Below, piece by piece: positions 23,186-37,480 of a DNA stretch of 64,000 nt. A program made the position numbers and the translations under genes. Under the pieces are notes generated by a model. The model did not search any database and was not told where the DNA came from. It saw nothing but the letters and a program-made list of their open reading frames with translations. Source of the stretch: Scortum barcoo (taxonomy: Eukaryota; Chordata; Actinopteri; Centrarchiformes; Terapontidae). Numbering within the stretch: the first letter of the stretch is position 1; each line of letters opens with the position of its first letter. The stretch is taken from the NCBI GenBank assembly GCA_023238725.1, contig CM041545.1:11687782-11751781 (forward strand), written 5' to 3'.

Positions 23186-26100
23186 TAGAAACTATTCATA
23201 ATGTACCTGAGCCATTAACTTACAACACAAGAACAGGTTGATTATGTGGAGCCCACGCATCTACATTTACATGCTGTGGAGCCTAATCCAGATCAAAGCT
23301 ACATCAATACTGACCCCTTCTGGATCACATGGTAATGTGCAAGTGATGGTAACTGCACTGAGTTATGGCACTTCAGACTGCGCTGGAGCTGCTTGATGAC
23401 TTTAACAGACGCAGACACACAACAGCGGGAACGATTGGGGATCATTGCACAACAGAACCAGCAGTTACTGAAACATGTTGCACCACACTGTGAAAACACT
23501 TCTAAAACCGAAATGACTACAGCTGCTCTACACTAGAATATTACCTTCAGTTCAGTTTTGTTGTTGTGGCTGGCTTTGATTATGCAGCAACGCAGTGAGA
23601 GAGTCAGACAACGGATAATCACGTGGTTTCACAGAAGATGTATTATCCACTTTTTCACCATGTTTTGGTGGAGAAAGGACAAACAGATAGGCAGAGAAAT
23701 CCGCGACTCCCTTTTCTAATAGCAGATAAAAGATGTTTTCATCACAGAGAAACTTTGAGTGTTTGAGCGGATAAAAGGGATGCCCGTGAGAAGATCAAAG
23801 CCCATCTCAAATCTCTGGCTAGCTGAAGTGACATTTAACAAAAACAAAGACACTGCACAGAAAAATGCACTTACGTCAAGTATCATTATTAAAAAAAAAG
23901 ATATACTAATCTGACTTTTAGACAAAACACTGCACTAAGTTTAGACCTTTAAATCAACTCAGGATGTTATCGCTGATTTTTTTCCCTAAATTGAAAGTAA
24001 CCAAATATCTAAAAACAGAACTCCTTGCCGATAAATGGACGAAGAACATAAGATATCCTCTGCTCCACTGTGTCTGACTTTAAAGGTGGGCATACTTTAA
24101 AAGGGAATAAAGGAGACCAAGGTGCTTCACTTCATCATTGACCCATTTTGGTCCACTGAACCACTGAGAATCATCAAATTTTGATCAATGTCATACGAAA
24201 GGTTTAAGAAACTATTAAAGCACTTTTATGATATCACCTCAACCAGGAAGAGTTAACGGTGACGTGGTGGGCTGCAGACATTGTGTTTCACAGTAACATG
24301 TAAGATATTAATATCAAAATGTGTACGTTTCCTTATTATCAGCGTCCGTATGTGCGGCAAGGGTTACTTATCAAGACGGCTCTGAAAGGCCAGCCATCAA
24401 AGTCTGCCGGTATCAAATACTTTTCTCTCTGAGCACAGAGTTCGAAGATACCAACTAATACTCCTGCTGCTATAGTGACAGACGGGTGCCATCCATCCAC
24501 GCCGTCTTTTCTTCCTCCTCTTATTCATGCCTCCCACTCCCTCTTGGCCCCAGAGTAAAGGCCAAATTGCAGAATGTCCCATCCCAAGCACAACTCATTA
24601 TACAGGACTAGAGACTGACGGAGAACAGAGGAGTCTGTGTGACACTGTTGGCTGGAGAGGAACAGATACGCGAGATGGAGGAGGAGGGCGGACTCTTTCT
24701 CTTCTTCTTCGTTTTTTTTCTTTTGCTATGATTAAAAGGAATAAAGAGCGCAAATGAGGAGAGAGAGAGAGGGACGGAGAGATGAGAAAAAGGTCTCGCT
24801 AATGAAGCAACCACTCGAGGCGAGCACAGAAAGATCGCTTGCAATGTTTTCAAATCTAATATTAAATGTGCAACAAAGGCGGCCCGTTCGAAGGCTAGGT
24901 TAGGTTAAATGAATATATGTTAACTACATGCACCCTACACCGCATGAGACTGTCACCTGATAGTGTACACACGCTACATCACAACGACACCCAACAAGGG
25001 GATTTCCATTCTGTGATAAATATATTAAAAAATCATCTTCAAAATATTCAATATACAAAATGTTTCGTTATTGAGAATCCCAGATCAGACTGTTGATAAC
25101 GCTTCTGCCACTTACGACCTGCCAGGAAAAAAAAAGAAAGAAAAGAAAAAAAAAGAAAAATCAGATAACAGCTAACATTCAGGCAGTCATCGTTTTCTGC
25201 AGGTGACTCACACTTATCCACGTTGGCTCATCTCTCTCACCCTTTCTCTATCACTCCCTGGCTTTCTGTCTATAAATAAAGTTCATCGTTATCTTCACTG
25301 CTAATCAGAGTTTCACATGAAAAGTGATGTGAAAAGCAACAAATATGAAAGCAAAGCACACCTGTAGGTGTGAAGTCAACTGCAGTCAGCATCCTGTTGC
25401 TCCAACTCCCTAGATGGAGCCCCCATCAGCCAAAACAGTGATGTGACACACAAGACTGAACACGATTGACAGGCATCATGTTTGTAGCTCACTGGCCCGC
25501 TTTATCAATCGCCATTTGTCTAGCTTTCACTGAGAGGCTCAACAATATGAGCAATGTGATGAAAACGCTAACAGCGAGTGAACTAGACAGAATATAACTA
25601 AGATGTGTTGCCTTTGTAGAGCTGTGAGTCTGTGTTGTGTTGTGTGCCGGTGGTGGCGTTAGTTTAGTGAACTCCACTGATTACAGCGATATGATCTCAA
25701 AGTAAACAGATTTTGCTGCGATTTCATTGCAATTAACGGATCAAAGAAATGACGACATCATTATGCTGATTTATGAAAAGGCTGAACTGATGCTTCGTCA
25801 TGTCTGTCCGAAAGCCGACAGTCAATTTTTAAAATGCTTGTTTTCTGAATGGAGTTTGGATTGATCAGAACTTTGTAGCTGCTGCATCACCACTCAAAAT
25901 AACTTCATCTACATTCTGTATAAATATGGAGTAGTATCACAAAGCTAAACAACTAGTGATGCACTGCTGATGAGAGTGAAGGAAAACTCAACCATCCTTA
26001 ATATAGAAATATGTTACAAAAAATGCTTAATACAAGTAAATTATTACATACAGCTTCTTTAAGTTGACATCATTTGCTAGCTCACAGTTGCTGTAGTGTT

Positions 26101-26504
26101 ATGTCACACAGAGCTTACTGGCGGTCTGGCTGTGTGGATTTAAGCTTAGTTTGTGGTCTCTCCTGAGGCTGTATACCTCCTTTCTTATCTCCCTCCTCCA
26201 CTGGTGGAGGCTGCAGATCTTATAGGCCCCCATAGAAGCCCAAGACTGAAGCGCCCACCAGAGAGAAGATCCTGTAAGCTCGACGCCAACCAACACCATC
26301 TCTGTTTACTGAGGACCAGCTCATATTATACGATGCTCAACAACTCAAACAACACCAAGCCAATTCCAATTGATTTATACTTCATTTGCAAAATAAACAT
26401 TACATACAGTAGCTGAATAATAAAGTGCCTAGAAATAGAGATATAACAATGTTAAGATCATTTTAACACTACTTAAAAAAAAACTAACCAAGGCTGACCT
26501 TAAT

Positions 26505-26705
26505 ATTATTTTGATACTTGATTAACTGTTTCCTGCTCTTTTTGATCAGCTCATTAATCACTTTGTGTTCAGGGAGTCTAACATCTTCAAATAGCGTTTT
26601 TTTGTTTGATCAAGTGTCCAAAGTCCAAAGATATTTCTGTATTATCACATTTAAAAAGCTGGAAGCAAAAATCTTTTGGCACTTCCTCTTGATTAATCAC
26701 TGATA
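26505..26705 (-). mobile_element. teleost-type interspersed repeat, family B copy 3
   Basis: Contains CATCTTCAAATAGCGTTTTT, TTTGATCAAGTGTCCAAAGT and CACATTTAAAAAGCTGGAAG, strongly recalling the middle of this dispersed fish repeat, with ATTAATCAC ends. The direction is uncertain. Confidence 0.65.
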
Positions 26706-29700
26706 ATCACAAAAGTAGGCGTTTAATTACTTCGTATTTCAGCACTAAACCTACTTATTATGTTTACCCTGTCTCACACTGACACACACGCACACGCAGT
26801 GAGGCCATGCCCGTCGCTCATCAAACAGACAATGTCAGGATTACAGAGTGAATAGCCGACGTTCTGTTGTTAACATTAAAGCGAGTGCTTACATGCGGAA
26901 AATCTGTTCCAATCAATTCTCTGGATATCAAATGAACAAGAGTCTGCCTCGCAAATACGCTGGGACTGGGCAAAACAGCAGGCACGGGAAAAGAACGAGA
27001 CAGCACGGCTGGTCGCGCTCTATACAGTGGCCGCACACGCATCAGCATACTGACCTATAGATTGAGGATTCATTGATCCCGCTGGGGTGAGGGTATCACA
27101 CATACAGTGTAATCTCCCCACTGGTTTTCACTGTCCATCTCCTTCGAGTAATCCCGTTCTTATTTAATCTACGTGCCAGCTCCCCTTTAAATCCCAGTTC
27201 AAATAACACGCTGTGGGAGAAGGATGGAAGGGAAAAAACAGCAGAAAGTGGGTGCTGTACTGTGTTAAGGGGCTTTTCAGAAACTTGCCAATGTTCCAAA
27301 TCACCTAAACAGTCTGCTGTTACAAGATCGGGGGTAGTTTCTGGCTACAAAACAAGGACAAAACTCACATCTGCTATCTTAAACAATCCCATAAACTGAA
27401 CATTTATTTGAACACTATGTACTGAAAAACTTGGTGGCTCTGTGAGCGTCAATATTCATTTTTGGTTGTTTTTCTGACATCCAGCCTGCTTCACAGCAGC
27501 TGCCTGTAAACTGAGTTTATACAAGGTGCTGAAATACTTCGCCCAGAATCGATGCTGATTCATCTTCACGTAAGGCATGTGTAATGGTCTGTGCTCTGAC
27601 AGGATAGGCTGTAAAGATGCAGAAAAAAGAATTAGAGGACAGAGAGAGCCAGGAAGCTGGTTTTATAGGTAACGAAACATGTCATTACAGAAGTGGGACT
27701 GTAGTGCTTCAATTATCCTCCTCTTAGTTCATTCCTAAGCGTTTTATTGCTGCTCTTTATAATGTCCCCCTCTCTTTGTACATGTAAGGAAGAATCACCA
27801 TTTCTTTTCCTTTAATTGCTCACTTTCCTTTCTTTGCTCAGGCTCCCACTCGCACCAAACTCTGGCGTAACAAAGTGAATGTGGGACAAAACAAAACACG
27901 CCTGTGCTCGACACGTTGACGTGGCATTGAACTGAGTGGATTACTTAAATACCTGCATGTCTCATAATATCTGATCTTGTTTCCCCCTGTTAAATTTAGT
28001 AATACTTCATGTTCTTGAAACTGGGATTTGTGGAATTCAGTCGCAGCCCACTTAAGGGTCGTTACTTCCCATTCAGCCACAGAGACTCCATTGTCACATG
28101 AACAATAGGCATAATTTGTTAAATGGCCATGTGAAATTTAAGTGGCCCACAGAGTGAGGCTAAGGAGGGGTGACTAGGGATTTGGCAGCAATACAGGCAA
28201 TACCGAGGCTGGTAATTGATGGTACTGTAAAATGTCTCTATGCATCAACGGCTGACCTTTGATACGTGCAAATGTGCTGACACTTAATTGAGCTCTCACC
28301 TGCTTGTACACACTCTGGCATGTGAGCACCCGCTTGCATCTCTCTAACTGTAGTGACCAAAGTGAGTCGGTGTACTGCAAAGATTACTACACACGAACGC
28401 ACAAATGAACAAACACATACAGAGGCTGGATCTCACAAAGGCAAACATACAATCATGTTGTGCCGTACAATGGAGATGAGTCAACGGATTAAATGGGAGA
28501 TTTGTGAGGAAGGGGAGCTCTTGCTCATTGAGGTTGGAGGGTTGCGTTCAGGTCGATCGACAGTTTGGACTATTATTCAGTAGAAAGTAGCTCCAATTAT
28601 AGTTGCAGACATTGTGCTCTGTGGATGTCCGGAGCAACATTGGCACTGTTTCAGGAGAAAGGTTTCCATTCACAGCCAGTGAAAATTCAGAGACAAACAT
28701 CTCACATTTCAAATCAAACTAACTTTATAGCCAGACACAGACATGTGTGGGGGGGGGAAGGTTCAGTGAAGTCCCATTAGACAATAATACAACACTCCAA
28801 ATATAATGTATATGTCTCTAGACAAATACACTGCCCATGCTGAGCGATTTAATTTATGGTTCAGGAAACAGTGAAATTCCTGTCCATGCATAAAATAGAC
28901 ATACCTTTGCACTGAGGCAACTGCAGTATTTACAGTAACTTAGAAGCTTGGTGTAATAAATAGTCTTTTTAATATTAGGCCAACAATCTGTTGCATTTTT
29001 TTTTTAGTTTACTTACTTACAAGTCCCATGCTTGCAGTCAAGGCGAACTACAGCAAATGTTACAGCATTTAAGAAGCAACACTGCAAACTCTCTGTAATA
29101 ATCCACTTGATACAGCAGCCCTGATATACTCCGACGCTCGGTTCCGATTTTTTACAATATGAACGTGTAATCTGACCATAACAGCTTACATGTTTGCCGT
29201 ACAGAAAAGCATTTCAGTTACTAAAGCCACCCTAAGATCACAATGCCACAGCAGAAGATTTTAATTATTCATGAAGTTGCCATTGCTGTAAAACGGAGGC
29301 ACCAAAATCAACGCTGTTGCTGTGCAAAGGCTACATCTATTTACTGATGTCAAAGAAAAAGAGCTCACATTGTGCATTTGTTTGGTTGCAATATAAAAGT
29401 TACTCTATTTTTAGGTGCTTGTTTTGTATAAGTATGAAAGACCAGTTCAGCAAACAGCATCACTCCTTTCCTCTTCTCCTGTATTTGTTAAGATTAAGGC
29501 AGTACAGACAAACACTTTAGACAAAGAAGTGAAGACAAAGAGGTGCTTCTGTCAGTTTGGGAAAACCTTAAAGCTTTAAACAGCTGATGGAGGTGAGCTG
29601 CACCTTTTCAGTGCCCGATTCTGTGGAAACATTTTTGGCGTTCTGACTTCAGTTGCTAACAAGTCCACACACACACAGAAAAAGACACACACAAACGGGC

Positions 29701-29822
29701 TGAAACCTGAAGTGAAACAAACAGGCGGCTAAAGTAAATTCAGTTTTTCTGCTGAACACCACCTGTCGGTGAAGACATCTATCGCCGATCAGCAACACTT
29801 TATCCGGTGTGGGAACCCACAT

Positions 29823-30118
29823 CTGAGCTATAAACAGCAATCTTACTGTCTCTCTCTCTCTCCGATGCACAGGCAGAGACACATTGTGGGTGTGTTTGTG
29901 TGCGTGTGTCCTTCCACAGATGAAATAACAGTCTGAGAGTGAGGCCAGAGGGAGGAAACGGACAGATCTGGACACCTTCAGACACTTCACTCTGGCACTG
30001 TACCTTTTCCACAAATTGTTGCAGCCCCAATGACAAAAGGTGCAACTTCTGCCTGTCTCTGTGTGTGTGTGTGTGTGTGTGTGTGTTTGTATACGCATGC
30101 GCCATTACTATATGTGAG
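29823..30118. repeat. simple-sequence-rich stretch with (TG)n
   Basis: TG units at 30060-30087 and CT-rich sequence at 29849-29862. The several overlapping ORFs here on both strands are made of Thr-His or Cys-Val runs and are artefacts. Confidence 0.9.
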
Positions 30119-33100
30119 TAGTAGCTGTTCAGAGAGATCGAGGGCAGGACACAGGAGGAGTAAACTATCTGGGACAGTGCAGTCTTCACCAGTTGGTTGT
30201 ACAAAGACAATGACAAGCAGCTCGACTGTGGCTTAGTGTGAAAATCAGGTTACATAACCTCAGTTTTAAACTCTGTACTACAATATCTGCAGACTTTGCT
30301 ATAAACTTCAACACTAATTGTTGTTTAATCACTGATTTGTCATCAAAAAACACAGTTGTGTTTTGTTGAGAGTGTGTGTGTGTGTGACGGGTCAAAGTGG
30401 GAGGTGGAGAGTTATGCGACAGGACGTGAGGTAAGTTGGAGGGAAGGGGGAACCTTTGGGAGTGGAGCTCATTTTCCCCTCTTTCCTGTTTTCTGTTTTG
30501 TCTCAGGCCACTTTCTTACATCATCACCCTTTCTCTCACTCCCACGGCGTGTGTGTGCGTGTTTAACTGAGAGACCGCTGTAAGATAAACTGACAGAGAG
30601 GACTGATAAACAGAGAACTTGAATATTTTCCTTCATAAGTACAATCATCCATCACGAAAGGTGTGTTCAGAAAGTGTCACGTGTGTATCTTAAATAATGC
30701 TATCTGGACGCAGTTTCTCATGCGTAAAGAAAACAAAACCATCCTTACAGTCTGGGACTGCAAGAGGAAATAAAATAATGTACCGCTATAGTAAGTCCAG
30801 GAAACGTGTTCAGTCTACATATTAATCAGTCTCTATCAGGAAGCAGCATGAGTCTTTTTGTTGGTTTCAGACTGAAGAACATCGACCACTCCACTTGGTG
30901 GTTGCCATAGAAACAATAAAAGCCTTGTGATGGGTTGCCTATAAGAAGCACTAGTTAAAAGGTTCAGGTCATTGAACAGGTGGGCCTTTTTTGCAGAGCG
31001 ATTGGATAAGAAAGGTCAGGATGTCAGGAGGGTGTTTTGCCCCCAGAGTTAGTCCCAATCACCCCAAAGTCCTTATGTCTGTATGTAAAATCTATATTGG
31101 AGCGCTACACTTTTTTGTTTTCTTTAATAATTAATTGCTCTGTGAAAGCGCTGCAGGCCTCAGATCTTTTCAGATGAACCCTCACTGCCCCACCAGCCTA
31201 GGATGAATATTTATTAGTTTGATGGTTGTTTCTTTGGCATCTCTGAAAGCTCAGTGACAAGTTAGCGAGACTTGAATCTCAAGTTCAAGGAGCTTTTCAT
31301 CCCCGGTGCCTCATAAATTAGAAAACAGTCAAAGGTGCACGTGGATTGCAATAGAACGGCAGCACTGAAGCTGAACAACTTTGTCAAGCCTTTTTCTTCG
31401 AGGGCCGTGTAAATATGTTGTCCACGCTGGGTCTTTCAGGGGTCAAGCTGCGTATTCTTGGGGCTGCGGTGGAAGAACCAAAGCATGCAAACTGCGTGCT
31501 CTTTTCTGCACTCCACTTTCATTTTGTTTTGACAGCCAGGGGCCTGGTCCACTGCTGGGCTTTTGTCTCCACAGATTTTATTGGTTACCAGTGTGTCTGG
31601 AAGTCTGTGATGAAAGGCTGTTTATCTGCACATCGATGTCAAGGCAGATTTGAAAGGAGGGAGGGGAAAAATATAAAAAGGCAAGAAACTAGAACAGTAC
31701 AGAATCCTCATTTGCATTGCTGTGGAATGATTTCACAGAGAATATTTCAAGTTTACTACTAAAGAGGACCTGAGGTTTACTATGACTTATTTTACTCTTT
31801 TGGCTCCTTTTGGTAATAACAATATTGCACATTGCATATTCCTGGTGCTACTTTGACTTTACATAGCTGTTAGCGCACAATGTTTTCCTGCTTGTATAAT
31901 CTGGCAATATTGGTAGGTTATTTACAACTGTCTGGCTCATGGTTCGCTGTCACTGTGTTTCCAGATCTTTGCAAAATAAAATGATGGCCAAAACTACGAA
32001 AGAAAGATCCAAGTTCCAATAAACCTGAATTATGCTTTAAAATGTTACCTACTAAAACCTGAAATAAATCTTACCCTAAAAAAGGAGAGAGAGACATGCA
32101 GTATAATCAACATCGTATAAGTAGCACACAGACCTACTAAACTTTTTAAACTAGACGCTGAAGCACTGCTGGAGGGCCACAGGCAAGACACCTGAAATAT
32201 TTGCTCTGTTATCTCTCAGCTCACTGAAAAACTCAATGGGTGGTCCAGATCCTTGTGATGGCGTACACAAAAAACGTCACACCTTTACATGCACACACCA
32301 CAAATGAATGCTACCATCACAAATGTACACAATGTCACAGAATATCAACTCCTTGTGAGATATTTATGCCTCTGAATTGTCTAGTTAATATTACTGGCGC
32401 AGCAATGCTGCTATTAAGCCCACACATGATGTGGAAATGGATATGACTCATTGCCTTAGCAATTCATTTAAATATTGTTTTATTGAAACTTTACCACATT
32501 ATTATACCATCATTAGTTTGGCAACAATATTTAACATTTTAAATCCCCCTTCTTGCATAATTTCTGCAGTTTTGCACAGCTCAGATTTATTAATATGTGA
32601 ACTTGAACAAGACTTTGAATTAAAAAAACAGAAAAGAGACAGACAGAAATGATTTCATCCAGAGAAAAAAAACTCTGCTGAACAGACAGTGAATAATGGA
32701 ACAACTTCTGGGACATTAATGAAAGCCACCATTGTAACTGTACTGAGATATGAGAGCATTTTCTGAATCGCAGTTCCAAGTGTGATTTAAATAAAAGTCA
32801 TTTGGATGAAGTATGTCAAACAAAGACAGAATTAAATTAAATCAACAAACTTCCAAAAGGCTCAGTTGTCACAGCTTTAGACCATTTGTGTATACTGATT
32901 TTATAGAGCGAGTCTTCAATACCACCATAAACGCACTGACAATATAGGGGCATCTGCTTGTAACTACATCTGCATGCAGCTCGGTGGCATACAACATACG
33001 TGCTGACACTGCAATGTGCACAGTCAAATTTTAAGCCTATGTGAATACAACCAGACACGCAGTGAGCCCATACATCCGTTTCTCTGGCGGCTGTGCACGT

Positions 33101-33451
33101 CAAAGAGCTCAGTCGGGGTTAGAGCAGTCGTTGAGGGCCACATCTGCTGAGAGGGGCCTCAGAATTCAATTATTAACAACTACATATGGACTCCAGCTGG
33201 ATTAATAATGAGAGTCAATATATCAACCAAAATTATTATAGCGCCTCAAGGTCCTCTTCACTCATTCATGTACACACCTACATACGAATCACACAGCTTA
33301 CAGAGAGCTAATATGTGCAGTGTTATATTGTGTGTCTATAACAAACAGGTGGAAAGATACACTCGTGAAAGCTGAAAGTTTGCCTCAGTGAAGGTACTAG
33401 CACCAAAGTCCAACATGAAAAGAGTTCCTCCTCTTAGGAGTGAAAATCTCG

Positions 33452-33475
33452 CACAACACAACACAACACAACAAT
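33452..33475. repeat. (ACACA)n tract
   Basis: Four ACACA-type pentamers. Confidence 0.85.
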
Positions 33476-33848
33476 AAAATCAAGAATCGTCCACACAAAC
33501 CACCACACCTTTGCAGAAAAAAGACTTATTTCTTCAAATGTGTCATTTAATTCAATACAGATCTCCACGTTTATTGTACAACTCTGTTCCCCAGGTAGTG
33601 AGCAGTGGGAGTAATTTGTTGTGTGTTTTGGGGAAGCAAAACAAAGAATTAAGATCCACAAAAAGCCTGTGTTTTCGTGGCCCTGAATTCAGATTTTAAG
33701 CACTTAATTGCTACAACAAAGACACAATGAATGATTCTCCACAGTCGTCATTAGTGGTCCACGGGAGAAAAAACAATGAAATGAGTAGGTGATTTTGATC
33801 TTAATGAGCAATGAGCACCCTTTTGCACACATACGCACATTCACACAC

Positions 33849-33866
33849 TCACACACACACACACAC
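33849..33866. repeat. (CA)n microsatellite
   Basis: About nine CA units. Confidence 0.9.
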
Positions 33867-35204
33867 GCTACAGCTGCAATAGCCACATGCCCAAACCTGC
33901 AATCTAAGTGAAATTGAGACACACTCTTAACAGATCATTTATCTCAAACATGACGACACAGAGAGGGTATGCGTCTATAGATGCACAAAATGAACGCTGC
34001 GAAACACATGTACATAATTGTACAGTATGCCAACAAACACCCCCTAGACCTCCTCTACTCCCCAAACCCAAAATCCACACACACACACACAGACATACAC
34101 AGTGAAACGACCCCTGTATATTGCTGTCAAACACATATCAAAATCCCTTCTGTTGTCAGTGATTTATGACTAACTAATTACATAGCTGTTCTTCAGAGAG
34201 CGAAGGGAGGGGAAGAAAGCTGGAGGGAGAGTGGGGGAAATGAGGGCAGGTCCTGTGCTACTAAAACTATGAAAGCCACGGTAAAGTGTTTGTGAGGAGG
34301 AGACACAACGGGCAGAATTAAAAAGATTTTGATCTTGAAATACAAAGAACTGTCACCAACCTTGTATACATAGACATAAACAACATGTTAAATAATTAAC
34401 CATCGCTACTGAGTTAGTTTGAAAATCACAAAAGTCCTGTGTGCTGTTCTCTCAATCGTACCTTGTAATGTGGTTAGTGTTGGGGTAATGTAATGTAATT
34501 TGGCCACAAATCCTAATAAACAACAGTTTTAAGGTCTTGTATTTAGGTCACATATATCGAGTGTTAGTAAAGGGCAAACGTCTAATCAAATCAGTCTCTA
34601 TCATCAGTTTGCCCGTCAGAGAAAATGCAGCTGGAGTGTGATCTTGGATTTCACAATCATCGAAACAACTAAACAAGTATGTTCAAGACAAGAGATGCTA
34701 ATCTTGAATCTTACATTAAATGTGTTTTTTGATGACAGTTTCATAACAGCTCTGTTGTTGTTCACTAAAAAAAGGTCACTCTTCATTCAACACACCGAAG
34801 CCTACATTCAACACCACTGGAATAGAGATTTACGGAAGAGGGGGGAGAGAGCGGCAGAGATAGCAGAGATATGTGAGCAATACTGGGATACTATTATCTC
34901 TTTAGCCAGTGTGGCAGCAGTTTATCACAGCAGTCAATCACCAAGTATTCACTATCTGTGAAGAACTCCTTCCACTTTCACTGCCTAAGAACACTTGGTC
35001 AGCTTCCACTGCCTGGACCGCCAGTGATAAAGATGTTACAAGGAGTGAGTGAGGAGACTTAACGGCAGATTATAATAGGTTGCATTTAATTTATCACTCT
35101 TTTCACCTCTATTAATCACCTTTTATTCAAACCAAAACTGTCATCCACTGAACTCAGCTGTAGTGGGTAACACAATATTGCAATTCTGGTGAGATGTTTC
35201 ATTT

Positions 35205-35500
35205 AAAAGATCTATTCTTAAAATAATTGGTTAATTGGTAACAAATTAATAAGCCATTTCGATTATTACTAAATCTTAAAATGAGTTATTATTTTAAATG
35301 TAAAATATTCACTGGTTCCAGCTTCTCAAATGGGAAGATTTGATGTTTTTCTCTGTTGTATATCACTGCAAACTGAACAGCCATTAATCACCACAGGCAC
35401 TGGCATTTTTCACTATTTTCACACATTTTATATACTAAAAACCTAAAACAACCAACAGATTAATTCAATTAAAAAAGAAACTATTTCTTGCAGCCCTTAA
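35205..35500 (-). mobile_element. teleost-type interspersed repeat, family B copy 4
   Basis: Contains TATTCACTGGTTCCAGCTTC, TCAAATGGGAAGATTTGATG and TTTTCTCTGTTGTATATCAC between ATTA-rich ends. These are the best-preserved modules of this family in the window. It is inverted relative to copy 1. Confidence 0.7.
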
Positions 35501-36558
35501 CAAATCTACATCAATAAATGGACCACCAAGTTATCCAGCTGTACAACAGCTGTAATCTACAATTCCAGCAGAGTGTATTAATGCAGATCACTGATGACTC
35601 TGCCCCAACCTCGATGTCTTCTCTTATGATCCACACTGATCCTTGACTGGTGCTCTGGCTAACTCATCTTCCCCTCCAGTGACTCTGCCACCTTAGGAAT
35701 GCCATTCCAGCCAGTCCATAATTCCCGCTCAGTGTTCCCAGTAATCCCTTTTCTCCGGCTGTTCTGAGCCTACTTCCTTCCCCACAGCTGCTGGCCGGCC
35801 CAGCTTGCTCTAATAATAGGACAACAATGCCCGCCCCACGCCCGGACACACTGCACTACTACTGAAGAGAGAAAAAAAAAGAAAAACCTACATCTTAAAA
35901 ACTCTTTGAATGGAATCACAAATATTTTAAATGGTTTGCCCACACAACCTTACTCGAACAAACACGTTACTTTACACAGAAAGGTCATGAAATGTTTAAT
36001 TAACGTAAATGTTTTAATGTCACTACGCTCACTGAGTCCAACTCTGAGAGAGTTTAGTGCTTGTGTGTGTGGGTAATAGTCTGCAGCATGTAAACACATG
36101 TTGGTGGAGGAATGGTGATGAGGCTGCACACTCGAGTGAGCTACTAGCTGTGGTAGAGGAGTCAGAGAAGACACTGTAATCACGCAGGAGCTGATAAATG
36201 AAGGCTGCACGCTCCCAAAGTAGCTAAACACCACCTTGTGCCTTTGCCAGTGTGTTGGAATAAGACAACTCCTCTAACACACACACACACAGAATAGGTT
36301 ATGAATAAATGTCACATTTGTGTTGCATGGTCCTGTCAGAAAAGTAGCCCCAAGCTGGACACACAAAACACCATAGAAAAGGAGGCATTAATCAGAAAAA
36401 AAAAACTCTAGAGAGACTGAGAGCTGGACTGAGTTTTCTTTTCTCATCTTCTCTGCTGTCCCACTTGCAGAAGCGGAGCTCTGAATCACGTTATAGCCCT
36501 TTGTGTCTTTGAGCCTGACATTTTTCCAACAAGTCTTTTATCCTCTCATGTGTTTCTT

Positions 36559-36582
36559 CCTTAAAAAAAAAAAAAAAAAAAA
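36559..36582. repeat. poly-A tract
   Basis: A run of about 20 A. Confidence 0.85.
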
Positions 36583-36830
36583 GATAGTTTGCTTCTTTCT
36601 ACCCCCTACTTTGCCTCTTTCTCTGACAGATCGGTGTGATTATGTTGCTTCCATGGCACGTGAAAAAACTCCCCCCACACCACACACCTCCTCCACTCTT
36701 TCAACCCCCCCCACACCCCTCCGTTTATTCCAACAACCCCGCAGAAAAGCTCACAAAACGTGTAACTCAGACCCCCTTTGACTCCCGCGGACTGGCTGGC
36801 CGGTGAAAGGAGAGGAATGCTAGTGCTCAC

Positions 36831-37235
36831 CTCAGACAAGGTCCCACCGCCTCAGGGAAAGCAGAAGGAATATCATCCTCAGTCCGCACAGAAAACCAAG
36901 AGCAACAAGTTGTAACTACAGCGATTTCTCCTCCCCTCTCTCGCACTCCTGCTTCCTTACTCTGTTTCTCCCTCTGCTTTGCAGTCATTCAGGCTGCAGT
37001 GGACTGAGCAAGTATGTGGTGTGTGTCTGTGGGTGTGAAGTGTGTGTATGGTCCTGTGGACTCCTGCAGGGGTATTGACTCTTAGCAGGGTTCAGGTCCT
37101 CCCCTTTCTTAGGCTCACAGAGAGAGAGAGAAAGAAAAAAGGCTCACCCACACACACAAACAGAGGGCAGGAGAGTACCCCCTTTGTCTTTTGTTGCTTT
37201 CTCTCACTTCCCTTCTCTGGTGTCTGCAAATGTCT
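36831..37235 (-). other. candidate noncoding alternative first exon
   Basis: On the minus strand a consensus donor (TCTGAG|gtgagcac) ends at 36831. Upstream lie a pyrimidine/purine-rich leader-like stretch and a TATATGAAAGG motif at about 37267-37257, with a CG-rich block and CCAAT-type motif beyond. The ATG at 36882 reads MIFLLLSLRRWDLV then TGA just before the donor, so any exon here would be noncoding unless it uses another frame. This is inference from signals only. Confidence 0.25.
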
Positions 37236-37282
37236 GTAACTCACTGCTCCACAACCCCTTTCATATAAGAAAGAGAATGGGA

Positions 37283-37286
<4 letters not shown>

Positions 37287-37319
<33 letters not shown>
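37287..37319. repeat. (TG)n microsatellite
   Basis: About sixteen GT units. The Cys-Val ORFs of all three frames here are artefacts. Confidence 0.95.
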
Positions 37320-37320
<1 letters not shown>

Positions 37321-37324
37321 AGAG

Positions 37325-37480
37325 GAAGCCGTCGTGCCTCAGTGCCCGGGGCCGGGAGGAGGAGGAGATGGAGGCGGGATTTAGACCTCAGAGAGCTGAA
37401 TTCCTACATCACATCCAACCAATCAGAGGCCTTGTTGCGGTTGACCAAAATCCGGGGGCCAGGCCGGGCCTCACTACCAC
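37325..37480. promoter_or_regulatory. CG-rich block with CCAAT motif
   Basis: The stretch is much richer in G+C and CpG than its surroundings (GTGCCCGGGGCCGGGAGG, GGCCAGGCCGGGCC) and contains CCAATCAGAGG on the plus strand at about 37420. It resembles a small vertebrate promoter of unknown direction. Confidence 0.35.

Larger units (their letters stand above)
17650..36830 (-). other. dab2ip intron, first part (17.7-36.8 kb)
   Basis: Apart from the start-exon flank, no exon is supported. Contents: poly-A at 18446, a CA microsatellite at 20795, a 22-base perfect palindrome at 22605, family B repeats near 23040, 26505 and 35205, microsatellites at 30060 and 33849, and an ACACA tract at 33452. 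Stretches at 22290-22400, 26870-27080, 31380-31580 and 35600-35850 have balanced composition and may be conserved noncoding elements, but nothing in the sequence assigns them a role. Confidence 0.7.

Noticed and set aside
29649..30236. Overlapping ORFs of 60-149 codons on both strands
   Set aside because: They rest on Thr-His and Cys-Val runs from CA/GT repeats and have no splice or family support.
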